A DNA stretch of 64,000 nucleotides from Saprospiraceae bacterium. Its GTDB lineage: Bacteria > Bacteroidota > Bacteroidia > Chitinophagales > Saprospiraceae. Where the stretch lies: NCBI GenBank assembly GCA_016711125.1, contig JADJTQ010000001.1, positions 1,054,001 through 1,118,000 on the forward strand, written 5' to 3'. Positions 8,641 through 17,671 of this stretch are shown here, in pieces. Position 1 is the first letter of the stretch. The number at the start of each line of letters is the position of its first letter. Both the position numbers and the translations under genes were made by a program. Under the pieces are notes generated by a model. That model had not been told where the DNA came from. It did no database searches and saw only the letters and a program-made list of their open reading frames with translations.

Positions 8641-10377
8641 TTAGCTGGCACAGCAACTTAATTTTGAAACATCTTTGCCGAAAGTTATGGCCGCCAATTT
8701 AATACCTTCTCCTAAAGTGAGGTAGGGGTAAAAACTTTCAGCTAATTCTTTTACAGTGATGCCGTATTTTATCGCCATGCTCAACTGCTGGATGAGTTCG
8801 CCGCCTTCCGGGGCTACCACTCTGGCACCAATCAACCTGTCGGTTTCCGGGTTACGGACTAGTTTGATAAAACCCCTCGTATCGTTGGCCGCTATGGCCC
8901 GTGGCACATCTTTCAACGCCAGTTTTGAAACCTCAAACGGGATGCCCTGCGCCTCGGCTTGCGCTTCGTCCAAGCCTGCACCAGCCACTTGCGGGTCCGT
9001 GAAGACGACCCAGGGAAGGGAGGAATAATCTGCCCGACTACCGGATGAAGTGAAGGCATTTTCGACGGCGGTTTTGCTTCGAAAGCGGCGGTGTAAACGA
9101 AAGCGGGCGTGTCGGTCACAGTCGCCTGCGGCGAAAATTTGAGGCAGGTTGGTCTCCATTTTTTCGTTGACGAGGATGTGGCCTTTGGGGCCGAGTTGCA
9201 GCCCGGTTTTGTCCAAGCCCAGCTTTTGCGTATTGGGGCGGGTACCTGCGGCTACGACCACTTTGCCCGGCTCTGTGATTTTGGTAAAAGAGCCGTCAGG
9301 ACATTTGCCGTGGATGATGGTGTCACTGCCCTGTTTCTCAAACTTCACCGCCCGGAGGTTGGGCAGCATCTCGATGCCTTCGGTGCGCATTTGCCGTTCC
9401 AGTTCCTCGCTGATGTCGGGCGTTTGGCTGCGCAGCACCCGGTCGGTGAATTCGATGATGCGGACTTTTGTGCCGAGCCGGTTGTACGCCATGGCAATTT
9501 CCAGCCCGATGTAGCCAGCGCCCATAATGGTGATGCTTTTTGGCTGTTCTTCTAAATCGAACAGCTTGGCGTTGGTCAGGTAGCCCACTTCCTCCAAGCC
9601 TTCAATGTCCGGCACGTTGGTCGTTGCGCCGGTGGCGATGAGGAATTTGAGGGCAGTGTAGCGGTCTTTGCCGTTGACGAGGATGGTTTTTTTATCCTCA
9701 AATTCCGCCCAGCCTTCCACCATTTTCAGGGTGGTAAAATCGCCCACCACGTCCATGTATTTTTTCTGCTGCAAGTTGGCGACAAGTTGTTTTTTATCCC
9801 GGATGACTTGGGCAAAATCTACGTCGGCCCCTCTGGGCCGGATGCCCGCAAAGTTGGAATGCGTGGCATGATAAACCGTTTCCGCTGCCCGGATGAGGGT
9901 TTTGGATGGCACGCAGCCCACGTTGACGCAGGTGCCGCCAAAGGGCAGTCCAGCGTTGACCATGAGCGTGTTCAGCCCCAGTTCTTCGGCTTTGATGGCT
10001 GCCGAAAACGCCGCCGAGCCGCCGCCGATGATGATGAGGTCGTAGCGGGGGATGCCTCTATTGGTGGGCAGTGGCGGTACGTCGTGCTGCACCACCCGGT
10101 AGTTTTTCGTGCGGTTGATGGTGGCGGCGATTTCCTCCCGGCTAGTGACGGCGGGGTCGAACTCGCAGGCGCAGCTTGCTTTTGGATAGCTCGCCTCGAC
10201 CTTTTTGATGCCTTTGTTTTGCGACAGCATTTTTTCGATGCTTGTAGCACAGTGGTCGCAGGTCATGCCGCTCACTTCTAGTTCGACGGCTTCGGTCATG
10301 GTTTCTGAAGGGCTTTCTTTGCCCAATATTTTATTTAAAAAACGCATGGTGAAATTGGATTTGGAGGTGTCGGACAC
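8641..10377 (-). CDS. merA: Mercuric reductase with N-terminal HMA domain
   Basis: A 578-residue cytoplasmic flavoenzyme that reduces Hg(II) to Hg(0) with NADPH. Domain order: HMA metal-binding domain with GMTCDHC at residues 37-43; FAD Rossmann YDLIIIGGGSAAFSA near 112; active-site GGTCVNVGCVPSKT (C150, C155); NAD motif IMGAGYIGLEIA near 284; and the C-terminal vicinal pair CC at 575-576, the substrate-receiving cysteines typical of MerA. Residues 421-434 after AAGDC do not fit the family. The alternative frame there reads TDTPAFVYTAA, so a compensating pair of indels is likely. The gene is G+C-rich compared with its surroundings. It lies 29 nt downstream of merTP in an arsR-merTP-merA operon. 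Confidence 0.92.
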   Translation of the reverse strand: MSDTSKSNFTMRFLNKILGKESPSETMTEAVELEVSGMTCDHCATSIEKMLSQNKGIKKVEASYPKASCACEFDPAVTSREEIAATINRTKNYRVVQHDVPPLPTNRGIPRYDLIIIGGGSAAFSAAIKAEELGLNTLMVNAGLPFGGTCVNVGCVPSKTLIRAAETVYHATHSNFAGIRPRGADVDFAQVIRDKKQLVANLQQKKYMDVVGDFTTLKMVEGWAEFEDKKTILVNGKDRYTALKFLIATGATTNVPDIEGLEEVGYLTNAKLFDLEEQPKSITIMGAGYIGLEIAMAYNRLGTKVRIIEFTDRVLRSQTPDISEELERQMRTEGIEMLPNLRAVKFEKQGSDTIIHGKCPDGSFTKITEPGKVVVAAGTRPNTQKLGLDKTGLQLGPKGHILVNEKMETNLPQIFAAGDCDRHARFRLHRRFRSKTAVENAFTSSGSRADYSSLPWVVFTDPQVAGAGLDEAQAEAQGIPFEVSKLALKDVPRAIAANDTRGFIKLVRNPETDRLIGARVVAPEGGELIQQLSMAIKYGITVKELAESFYPYLTLGEGIKLAAITFGKDVSKLSCCAS

Positions 10378-10406
10378 TTCAAGTTGTCGGATACCTGACT
10401 CAATGA

Positions 10407-11026
10407 TTATTGATTGTTTGCCGTTTTGAAGTCCGTGACCTTGTAGCCGGTTCCGTCAATGGCCGCCTTGATATTTTCGGTAGAGGTTTTGGATTTGTCA
10501 AACTTCACCTCTGCTTTTCCATCTTCAAAACTGGCGGTGGTTCCCACAATGCCCGGTAGTTCGTTCACGGCGTGTTTGACGTGCTCCTCGCAGCTCGTGC
10601 AGGTCATCCCTGAGATATCGAAGGTGACCGCTTGCACGTCAGCTTGGCTCACCATAATGACCTGCTTGCCGTTGTCGGGGTAAAAGATTGTGGAGTAGTA
10701 CGGGAAGGCCATCATCAGTGCAGCAAAGACAGTGACGATGCCGAGGAAGCTCTTCGTCTGCATGAACGGTGTTTTGCCATCCTCTTCGCAATCACAGTCA
10801 ATTGCGGCCTTTTGCGGCTTGAGTTTTTGGTACCAGGCGAAGCCCAGCACGGCCACGGTCAGGCCAAGCAGATAAGGGCGGGCGGGTTCCATCCACGATA
10901 ATGTGGAAGCCAGTCCGCTCGTGCCAGCCAGTAGCGCCAGCACGGTTGTAATGCACCAAAGTGAGGCTGCAATGGCGGCCAGCACCCTGCACCAGCCAAT
11001 TTTCCAGATGCATTTTCAGATTTCAT
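10407..11026 (-). pseudogene. merTP: Mercury transporter MerTP (MerT-HMA fusion), frameshifted near N-terminus
   Basis: The natural start is probably the ATG at 11026 (MKSENASGKLAGAG). A one-base loss near 10988 puts the rest in another frame (10407-10985), which starts LAAIAASLWCITTVLALLAG. Three hydrophobic helices follow, then a periplasmic-type HMA domain with GMTCTSC. The family (fused MerT plus MerP) carries Hg(II) through the inner membrane to MerA. MerT normally has a vicinal Cys pair in helix 1 (LCCITP); here the sequence reads LWCITT, so one of the two essential cysteines is lost. Both changes suggest a damaged transporter or low-quality sequence. Confidence 0.85.
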
Positions 11027-11073
11027 GATAAACCATTGTTTAAGGAATTACTTAAATATTTTGATAAAAAAAG

Positions 11074-11481
11074 TCACGACATGGCCACCCGGCCTATGCT
11101 CCTGTCCTGCCCGGATCGGCTGCCCAACAATTGGAACAAGGTATCCAGCAGCGGTTTGGCCGTGGCTGAAATATGGTAATAAATCGTCACACCGTCTTGT
11201 TCGGTAAAGACCAGTCCCCCATCCCGTAGCTTTTTTAAATGTTGCGATACAGCGGGCAAGGTCATACCCAATATCTCGCTCAAGTCGCACACACAAAGGC
11301 TGTGTTCCTCGGCCAGTAGCAATAAGATTTTCATGCGCACCTCGTTGCCCGCCAGGCTAAGCGAGCCTGACAGGGTGGTGATGGGCGGCCCCAGTTCGCC
11401 CATCCGCTCCCGGCAGCGGTGGATTTGCGCTTCGTTGCGGCATACCCGGATACAGACATTTCGGTTGTTTCTTTTAGTCAT
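11074..11481 (-). CDS. ArsR/SmtB-family repressor of the mer operon
   Basis: A 135-residue winged-helix regulator. The core reads LAGNEVRMKILLLLAEE, then LCVCDLSEILGMTLPAVSQHLKKL (recognition helix, with CVC metal-site cysteines as in ArsR alpha3) and GVTIYYHIS wing. Extra N-terminal cysteines (VCIRVC, HRC) may add metal ligands. It is the first gene of the arsR-merTP-merA set, 48 nt upstream of merTP. A palindrome just upstream of its promoter suits autorepression relieved by metal. The start at 11481 leaves almost no leader after the -7 box, so an internal start cannot be excluded. Confidence 0.85.
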   Translation of the reverse strand: MTKRNNRNVCIRVCRNEAQIHRCRERMGELGPPITTLSGSLSLAGNEVRMKILLLLAEEHSLCVCDLSEILGMTLPAVSQHLKKLRDGGLVFTEQDGVTIYYHISATAKPLLDTLFQLLGSRSGQDRSIGRVAMS

Positions 11482-11485
11482 GGTG

Positions 11486-11525
11486 CAAATATAGAAGGAA
11501 GAAAGTACTTAAGCAAGTGCTTAAG
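11486..11525 (-). promoter_or_regulatory. arsR-mer promoter with palindromic operator
   Basis: Read on the minus strand, a -33-type TTG and a TATATTTG box (11486-11493) are separated by 20 nt, the Bacteroidota sigma-A pattern. The upstream element lies in a perfect inverted repeat CTTAAGCA-AG-TGCTTAAG (11508-11525), a suitable ArsR-type operator. Binding there would block the -33 element. Confidence 0.65.
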
Positions 11526-11529
11526 CATA

Positions 11530-12379
11530 TTTTAACATTCAGCCTCTCTATAAGTTGAGCATCGTAGGCGGGATAGGCCAGGAACAGAGGTATTGAACTG
11601 CATCAACTCAACGATTTTATTTCCGATTTTCTATTGCGTACCGTCCACCGTCAACTGTTCGTCTTCTATGTCAAATAATAGTTGGGCTGGCTTTCTACAT
11701 AACCGGTAGCCTTGTACTTTTCAATGACGGCACAGTGCTGTTAAAATCCTTAGTTTTAATTTCTGCGACGCTCTGCCTCCAAGAAATTAAAGACTCCGAC
11801 AATCGAGCTGTCCCTTTTTCGAGATCTCTCGGGAAGTGCCTCGAAAGGTGAGAAAAAGTTGGGCAAGCTCACGAACATCGAAGAATGATTTGGGCAGGTT
11901 TCCTGGGCTAAATGTGAGGTTACCATAATCAGGAGTTTATGTTTGTATGATTGGTAGCCGGGAGTTGCTTAGCCTGACACTCCCGGTATTTTTTTGTGAA
12001 GTTAAATTTTAAAGTATCGGTTTTGTTCCTCTCAGGGCACCAGTTTCCAACAGGGCGGTTGTTCCTTTGAACAAATGAAATTTTCGGAAAGAAAAAAGTA
12101 ACACAAATTTTGTCAGGTATTGGGAATGGGTGCGACCAACTGCTGACAGGCGATTGAGCGAGTTAAGTTGCAACCTGAGAATTGCTCGAAGAAGAGCTAG
12201 TTTTCTCCATTATAAATGCTGGTTTTAGTAAAAGTCACTTAGTTCTAGGAACACATATTCAAAAATGATGAGTCGAGAATTGCTTCGCCAGGTTTCTACC
12301 TGATAAAATGATGACAGGGTTAGCGAACCTCTAGGGAGCTATTATTTCTAATTTCTTTTTAAGTTAAAAACGATCGATC
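11530..12379. other. 850-nt non-coding stretch
   Basis: No convincing reading frame is seen between the mer promoter and the next plus-strand gene. It contains one terminator-like hairpin (11958-11995). The rest shows no recognisable element. Confidence 0.5.
11958..11995 (+). terminator. Rho-independent terminator-like hairpin
   Basis: CCGGGAGT (11958-11965) pairs perfectly with ACTCCCGG (11979-11986) across a 13-nt loop and is followed by a T-rich tract (TATTTTTTT). No plus-strand gene ends just upstream, so its target transcript is unclear. Confidence 0.6.
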
Positions 12380-12835
12380 ATGTATGCTCTACCAGTAATT
12401 CAAAAAGATCAAGCTGCAATTTTCAAAAGCGTTTCATTAATCGGATCGCCGCTTAGTAAACTATTAGTCCGAACACAAAGGTGTATTGATGAAGTCTTGT
12501 TTCTTGAAAAGGAAGCCATTTTCCTTTCTTGGATAGTCTTCAAATCGCAGAATTATTCAAATCCCGAAACTAAAGAAGATCTGATCTCCTTACATCAAAA
12601 ATTACTTCATTTTAGAAATCAAGATTTATTAAAGTACCTCGGCGCATTGCGACAGCAACAAATTAAGTTAACCGCACAATCAAATTGCCGTTATCCCCCC
12701 ACCAATTTTGCTGACAGTTATAAAGCACAGGGTCTATTAGACAATCGATTTGACGATCTTTGCGGGTCCTTTAAAATATTAAAAATGAATACGTTTGAAA
12801 TGGTTGAAGATTTTTTAACTGTTTCAATTTATTGA
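12380..12835 (+). CDS. Uncharacterised protein, first gene of a duplicated unit
   Basis: A 151-residue soluble protein not recognised as any family. It is mostly helical in composition, with no signal peptide or membrane segment. The last roughly 95 codons have a close but degenerate second copy at 16016-16300. It ends 15 nt before the YjeF-type gene, and the same spacing and order recur in the second copy, so the two genes behave as one unit. Confidence 0.6.
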   Translation: MYALPVIQKDQAAIFKSVSLIGSPLSKLLVRTQRCIDEVLFLEKEAIFLSWIVFKSQNYSNPETKEDLISLHQKLLHFRNQDLLKYLGALRQQQIKLTAQSNCRYPPTNFADSYKAQGLLDNRFDDLCGSFKILKMNTFEMVEDFLTVSIY

Positions 12836-12850
12836 AATCCTAAACTAGAT

Positions 12851-13654
12851 ATGAGTAGAATCAAAGTGTACGATAAGGAAATTCAACACCTTACAACTTT
12901 CCAAATGATTGAAGTTGATCGCCTGATGATCGATGAATATGGTATATCTCTACTGCAAATGATGGAGAACGCCGGTCGTTGTTTATCCACCTTGGCAATC
13001 AAAAGATTTTTGAAAGGAAAACTAAAAACCAAACGTGTCGTGATCCTCGCTGGCACCGGAGGCAATGGTGGTGGCGCCATGGTGTGTGCACGTAGATTAC
13101 ATAATTTGGGCGCAAAAGTGATTGTTTACCTTTCTGCTGAACAAGATAGAATGAGCCCAGTGGCGCAGCTACAACTTAATACCCTCAAAAGGATGGGCAT
13201 CAGAATCAAAAGAGCTGATGAGTTGGCAAACGCCAAACCGGTGGCATTAGTTATTGATGGCATTATTGGTTACAGCATCAAAGGAGATCCGGTCGGGTCA
13301 GCTAAAAAGATGATCGAGTGGGCAAATGCCCAGCTAGCGCCGGTTTTGGCATTGGATACTCCATCTGGCCTAGATTTGACCATTGGGCATGTTTATCACC
13401 CCACTGTCAAGGCGTCGGCTACTTTGACGTTAGCTCTGCCAAAGAATGGCCTTTTTACTGAAGAAGTAAAGGAGGTCAGAGGAGATTTATATCTGGGGAA
13501 TATCGGGGTGCCGCCTGAATTGTATGCTGAACCTAGCCTCACCATGAAGGTACGGCATGGCTTATTTGCTAAAGGAGATGTAATCAAAATTGATCCAATC
13601 GAGATCGAAGGGCACAAGGAAGGTGAGGTATTTATCAGTGAAACTGGTAAATAA
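12851..13654 (+). CDS. YjeF_N-domain protein, NAD(P)H-hydrate epimerase type
   Basis: A 267-residue protein with a standalone YjeF N-terminal Rossmann domain. Motifs: QMIEVDRLMI and QMMENAGR near residues 17-45, the dinucleotide-like LAGTGGNGGGAMVCARRL near 65, VIDGIIGYS near 136, and ALDTPSGLDL near 163. The family epimerises damaged NADHX/NADPHX so that the dehydratase can repair it. The fused dehydratase (carbohydrate-kinase-like) domain of full-length NnrD/NnrE proteins is absent, so it is epimerase-only or has another role. It is co-directional with the unknown gene, 15 nt upstream. Confidence 0.8.
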   Translation: MSRIKVYDKEIQHLTTFQMIEVDRLMIDEYGISLLQMMENAGRCLSTLAIKRFLKGKLKTKRVVILAGTGGNGGGAMVCARRLHNLGAKVIVYLSAEQDRMSPVAQLQLNTLKRMGIRIKRADELANAKPVALVIDGIIGYSIKGDPVGSAKKMIEWANAQLAPVLALDTPSGLDLTIGHVYHPTVKASATLTLALPKNGLFTEEVKEVRGDLYLGNIGVPPELYAEPSLTMKVRHGLFAKGDVIKIDPIEIEGHKEGEVFISETGK

Positions 13655-14007
13655 GCATCGTACCAACCACCTGAAATATTCAAGGGGTAGATCTTCACAG
13701 TATTTTGTGAAAGGTGCGATTATTTCGAGTTCTTTTCTTTCGTATTTGTAAGTCCTAAAATAAATGACAAAGCGACCTGATTGGATGTAAGCGCTCGGGC
13801 ACGGACATCAAGTTTCTGGAGCGTACAGTAGCTTATTGGAATTCAAATGTATTTAGACTGACGGAACGTTCGCTTTTCCTTCTTATTAATTGCAACAAAG
13901 GAATCCTAAAATTTCCTTGAGGGCATTTGGATTAGCCAAACTGCCCCCCCTTTGCCATCTAGTACCATGTCGTTTGCTAAGTTTTGAAATGACTTTTTTC
14001 CACAGAA
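13655..14007. other. Intergenic stretch between convergent genes
   Basis: 353 nt between the YjeF gene and the convergent phosphoesterase gene. No gene, repeat or clear terminator seen. Confidence 0.4.
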
Positions 14008-15582
14008 TTACTTGATGAATAATAATGAATATGATGCAGCATCTAATCCAATATTATTCTTTGCCCGTACTTCCAGTTTATAGACACCGGACTTTAATTC
14101 TTCTGGAATTTCTATTTTCCACAAGTGTTGACTAATCGGAAATTTTTCGCGATAAAAGGGAATTTTCTCAGCGGAAGCATCTCGCTGCTCCTGCAATTTA
14201 ATCTGCCGGGAATAGATCGGATCCGGCTCTAAAACTTTTTTCATATGAACCCAGTCCGTATCTTCTATTTTAACTTTAACTTCAGTAGTATTATTGCCAG
14301 CAAAAACATTTACAATGATCTCATCCTTGTCTCCAAAACCAATTTCATCAGTGAATTCGTGAGGGGTCCAAATGTGCATCTGCTTGTTCGAAGCGTCACC
14401 AGAAATTTTATACGTGCATTTTCGACTCGAACCATCTATTTCTAAGATCCAATAACCTTTTGGTGTACCATCCCCCATCATGGAACTGGGAACCCCATAT
14501 ACATCTTTTTCACCTAGCCACCAGGCTCCGCATACAGCCCCCGCAACCAGTTCTTCCACTGGTTTATCATGTGGCCAACCATCCATTCTCTCAAAGTTTC
14601 TATAATATTGTGTGTGGGTATGGCCAGCATAGGCGAAAAGATTGGGATGATCTTTAAATAGTTCTAATAGCGTTTTCAAGTTGGAAATATCTTCCAGAGG
14701 TATATGCATAAACATATGGACATGCATTTCGTCTGGTAAGGTGTTGAGATAATTTTCGACAAATTGAAGCTGATCTGCGTCAATTCTTCCTTCAAATTTT
14801 CGTGTACCATTTTCAGGAAATACTGTATTTAACACCAGAAAGGCATTCTTGCCGTAATTGAAGGCATAGTAAGAAGGACCAAAATGGGCCTTATAGGTTT
14901 CATCCCGATGTTGAAGCTCGGTCGCATCATAATTCCGGTCGTGGTTGCCATAGACATAGTAAACAGGAGCACCGATTTTCCCCAAAACCTTTTTAAGCGG
15001 ATCAAACAAATCAAGGTCGTCAAAAACAAGATCTCCCAGTGGAACGACAAAATCAACTTTCTCAGCCATCAACTGCTCTCCTACCAATTTTGCGACATGG
15101 TAGACATGATCTAATATCTCGACCTGTGTATCTCCCAATAGTGCTACTTTCAGTCTATTTTCATCTGGGTTGGAGTAAAGAGCAAAATTCAGCTCGTCGG
15201 GAAGCACGGTCTTCGGTATGCCTATGTACTTATACTTAGGGGACCCCTCTGGCTTATGATAGGCAAAAAAATCAGAAATATAATCATCCGAAAAGGCAGG
15301 AACATAACCGCTGGGCTTGATGACAAAAATTACTCCATCATCTCGCAAATTGATTTCGTATTCACCGCCTTCATTGGATTGAACTATATCAAATCCATTG
15401 GATATACAGACATTAGACAGCGGCTCTTCACCCCTTTCATAGATCCCATTGTGATTTTCATCCAGATACACATGACCCGATTGTAGTCTCGATTGCGCAA
15501 AACCATGGGAAAACAACAAGGTGCAGACCACCACCAGAAATCCATTACTCACCTCACTATAAATTTTTGAGTTCTTACTCAT
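14008..15582 (-). CDS. Secreted calcineurin-like metallophosphoesterase
   Basis: A 524-residue exported protein with a signal sequence near residues 12-30 (FLVVVCTLLFSHGFAQ). An N-terminal beta-sandwich follows, with GHVYLDENHNGIYERGEEPL, typical of the Metallophos_N/SdrD-like domain. The calcineurin-like core has LLGDTQ near 150, LGDLVFDD near 183, YGNHDR near 211, an MHIP motif and AGHTHTQ near 320: all metal ligands of the dinuclear site are present. A C-terminal domain starts around PKGYWILEIDG. The family hydrolyses phosphomono- or diesters; the substrate is unknown. It is monocistronic and lies between the two copies of the YjeF unit. Confidence 0.85.
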   Translation of the reverse strand: MSKNSKIYSEVSNGFLVVVCTLLFSHGFAQSRLQSGHVYLDENHNGIYERGEEPLSNVCISNGFDIVQSNEGGEYEINLRDDGVIFVIKPSGYVPAFSDDYISDFFAYHKPEGSPKYKYIGIPKTVLPDELNFALYSNPDENRLKVALLGDTQVEILDHVYHVAKLVGEQLMAEKVDFVVPLGDLVFDDLDLFDPLKKVLGKIGAPVYYVYGNHDRNYDATELQHRDETYKAHFGPSYYAFNYGKNAFLVLNTVFPENGTRKFEGRIDADQLQFVENYLNTLPDEMHVHMFMHIPLEDISNLKTLLELFKDHPNLFAYAGHTHTQYYRNFERMDGWPHDKPVEELVAGAVCGAWWLGEKDVYGVPSSMMGDGTPKGYWILEIDGSSRKCTYKISGDASNKQMHIWTPHEFTDEIGFGDKDEIIVNVFAGNNTTEVKVKIEDTDWVHMKKVLEPDPIYSRQIKLQEQRDASAEKIPFYREKFPISQHLWKIEIPEELKSGVYKLEVRAKNNIGLDAASYSLLFIK

Positions 15583-16015
15583 AATAGTAGATCAGACAAA
15601 AACCATCAATATAGAGAACTCGATGGGTTTGAGCAAGATAAGATGGCTGTAAAGTCATAGATACTTTGGCATCAATCCCCTTCAATTGCTACCGTATGAA
15701 CTACAAGGGACTGTTCTTGCAAGCGTAATGCATGATGAAACCTCATGGCAACAGCTTTTGAGCTATGCCAATAGGCTATATGCTATATTCTCCTGATATT
15801 TTATACGCAACGTCAAACCTCTATGTGATGCCGACCTCCTATGAATTAGCTGCTTTTAAAAGCAAATATTCGGATCTACTGTACACCTTGGAAGTAAAAC
15901 CGACCTCCCATTAGAGTAATCTACGGAGGCCTTAAACCATACCGCCAAAAAATATATAACAAGCAATAAATGCCAGCAACGATAGAATGATTCCAACGAG
16001 GAAAACATCAATCGA
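15583..16015. other. Intergenic stretch upstream of the duplicated unit
   Basis: About 430 nt with no supported gene. The string CCGACCTCC occurs twice (near 15832 and 15899), which may be a mobile-element trace, but no transposase is visible. The duplicated unit begins abruptly at about 16016. Confidence 0.35.
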
Positions 16016-16300
16016 AGAATTATTCAAATCCCAAAACCAAAGAAGATCTGATCTCCTTACATCAAAAATTACTTCATTTTAGAAATCATGATCTAATAAA
16101 GTACATTGGCGTATTACGACAACAACAAATTAAGTTGACCGCACAATCAAATTGCGTTATCCCCCCACCAATTTTGCTGACAGTTATGAAGCACATTGTC
16201 TATTGGACATCCGATTTGACGATCTTTGCGGGTCATTTAAGATATTAAAAATGAATACGTTTGAAATGGTTGAAGATTTTTTAACTGTTTCGATCTATTG
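16016..16300 (+). pseudogene. Truncated, frameshifted second copy of the unknown gene at 12380
   Basis: Nucleotides are near-identical to 12549-12835 (for example the run encoding EDLISLHQKLLHFRNHDL). The first part of the gene is absent, and one base is missing near 16156 relative to the intact copy. It ends 18 nt before the second YjeF-type copy, keeping the original gene order. Confidence 0.8.
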
Positions 16301-16720
16301 AGAACCTAAACTAGGATATGAGTCGAATTAAAGCGTACGAAAAGGAAATTCAACACCTTACAACTTTCCAGATGATCGAAGTTGATCGCCTGATGATCGA
16401 AGAATATGGTATATCTCTACTGCAAATGATGGAGAACGCCGGTCGTTGTTTATCCACCGCAGTCAAAAGATTTCTGAAAAGAAAACTAAAAACCAAACGT
16501 GTCGTGGTCCTCGCTGGTACCGGAGGCAATGGTGGTGGTGCCATGGTGTATGCACGTAGATTACATAATTTGGGTGCAAAAGTGATTGTTTACCTTTCTG
16601 CTGAACAAGATAGAATGAGCCCAGTGGCGCAGCTACAACTTAATACCCTCAAAAGGATGGGCATCAGAATCAAAAGAGCTGATAAGTTGGCAAACGCCAA
16701 ACCGGTGGCATTAGTTATTA

Positions 16721-17197
16721 ACTTAACTTTCTGTACCATTTTTTGTAATATTTATATTGGTGCAGGATAAATCATAATCTATTCATAAAAAATTAATTAT
16801 GAGCCATACTTTATATTGTTTCTCTGATTATAAATATATATTATCTATAAAAAATCTTGATTAAGAAAATCTACTTGTTGGTCCAGAATTTACTTGGTAA
16901 GGTGACACCGGCTTAGTATGCATAGGTGGGGCCCCACACTCAAGTTGGAGCGTAGGATTTTATACAGCGTATTTAAGTAACAAAATCATTTTCATTCCCT
17001 AATTTCTTATTGTCACAAATATTTGATTATCAAACGAATGTAGCCTTATAAAATCCAGCGGAGACTTGAGATGAGGGTCGCCGAGCATACAGCCGGCAGT
17101 TTTGGCTCCACTTTTTGCTGCCAAAAAGTGGAAAAAAAATTATTCTCTACGACTAGGCATAGGGTTAGAAACATATAGCAATGAATGCCGAAACTTG
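16721..17197. mobile_element. 477-bp non-coding insertion with 8-bp target-site duplication
   Basis: The insertion splits the second YjeF copy. It is flanked by the direct repeat AGTTATTA (16713-16720 and 17198-17205), consistent with transposition. No transposase is encoded. The ends are only weakly similar as inverted repeats (AACTTTCTG against AAGTTTCGG). It carries a strong hairpin near its right end. It is best described as a MITE-like or remnant non-autonomous element. Confidence 0.65.
17108..17131. repeat. Perfect hairpin inside the insertion
   Basis: CCACTTTTTG-CTGC-CAAAAAGTGG forms a 10-bp stem with a 4-nt loop and is followed by eight A residues. On the minus strand this reads as a T-run before the stem. 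It resembles REP-like hairpins scattered in Bacteroidota genomes; within this window only one copy was noticed. Confidence 0.55.
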
Positions 17198-17671
17198 AGT
17201 TATTAATGGCATTATTGGTTACAGCATCAAAGGAGATCCGGTCGGGTCAGCTAAAAAGATGATCGAGTGGGCAAATGCCCAGCTAGCGCCGGTTTTGGCA
17301 TTGGATACTCCATCCGGTCTAGATCTCACAGTTGGACATGTTCATCACCCCACGGTCCAGGCGGCAGCTACTTTGACGTTAGCTCTGCCAAAGAGTGGCC
17401 TTTTTACCAAAGAAGCAAAGGAGGTCAGAGGAGATTTATATCTGGGGAATATTGGGGTGCCGCCTGAAATTGTATGCTGAACCTAGCCTCACCATGAAGA
17501 TACGGCATGGCTTATTTGCTAAAGGAGATGTAATCAAAATTGATCCTATTGAGCTCAAAGGGCAAAATAAAGGTGGGGTATTTATCGAGAAGCCTGGATA
17601 AAAGAGCATCGAAACAACTTAAATACTTGTGAGTTTGAGCTTATTGCAGGATTTTGCAAAAAAGACCATTA

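Larger units (their letters stand above)
16318..17601 (+). pseudogene. Second YjeF_N gene, split by a 477-bp insertion
   Basis: Codons 1-134 (16318-16720) and the remainder (17206-17601) align closely with the intact gene at 12851. They are interrupted by 16721-17197. One codon is missing in the LSTLAIKRF region (LSTAVKRF here). An extra A near 17467 shifts the last 45 codons into another frame (PPEIVC then stop). Two disruptions confirm that this copy is dead. The high similarity to the intact copy indicates a recent duplication. Confidence 0.9.

Noticed and set aside
9109..9555. 148-codon plus-strand frame inside merA
   Set aside because: Antisense to a well-supported gene; long shadow frames are expected in G+C-rich coding DNA.
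9787..10281. 164-codon plus-strand frame opposite the merA 5' part
   Set aside because: Shadow of merA; no family resemblance.
15820..15910. Repeated CCGACCTCC as insertion-sequence ends
   Set aside because: Only two short copies, no transposase or target duplication; too weak.
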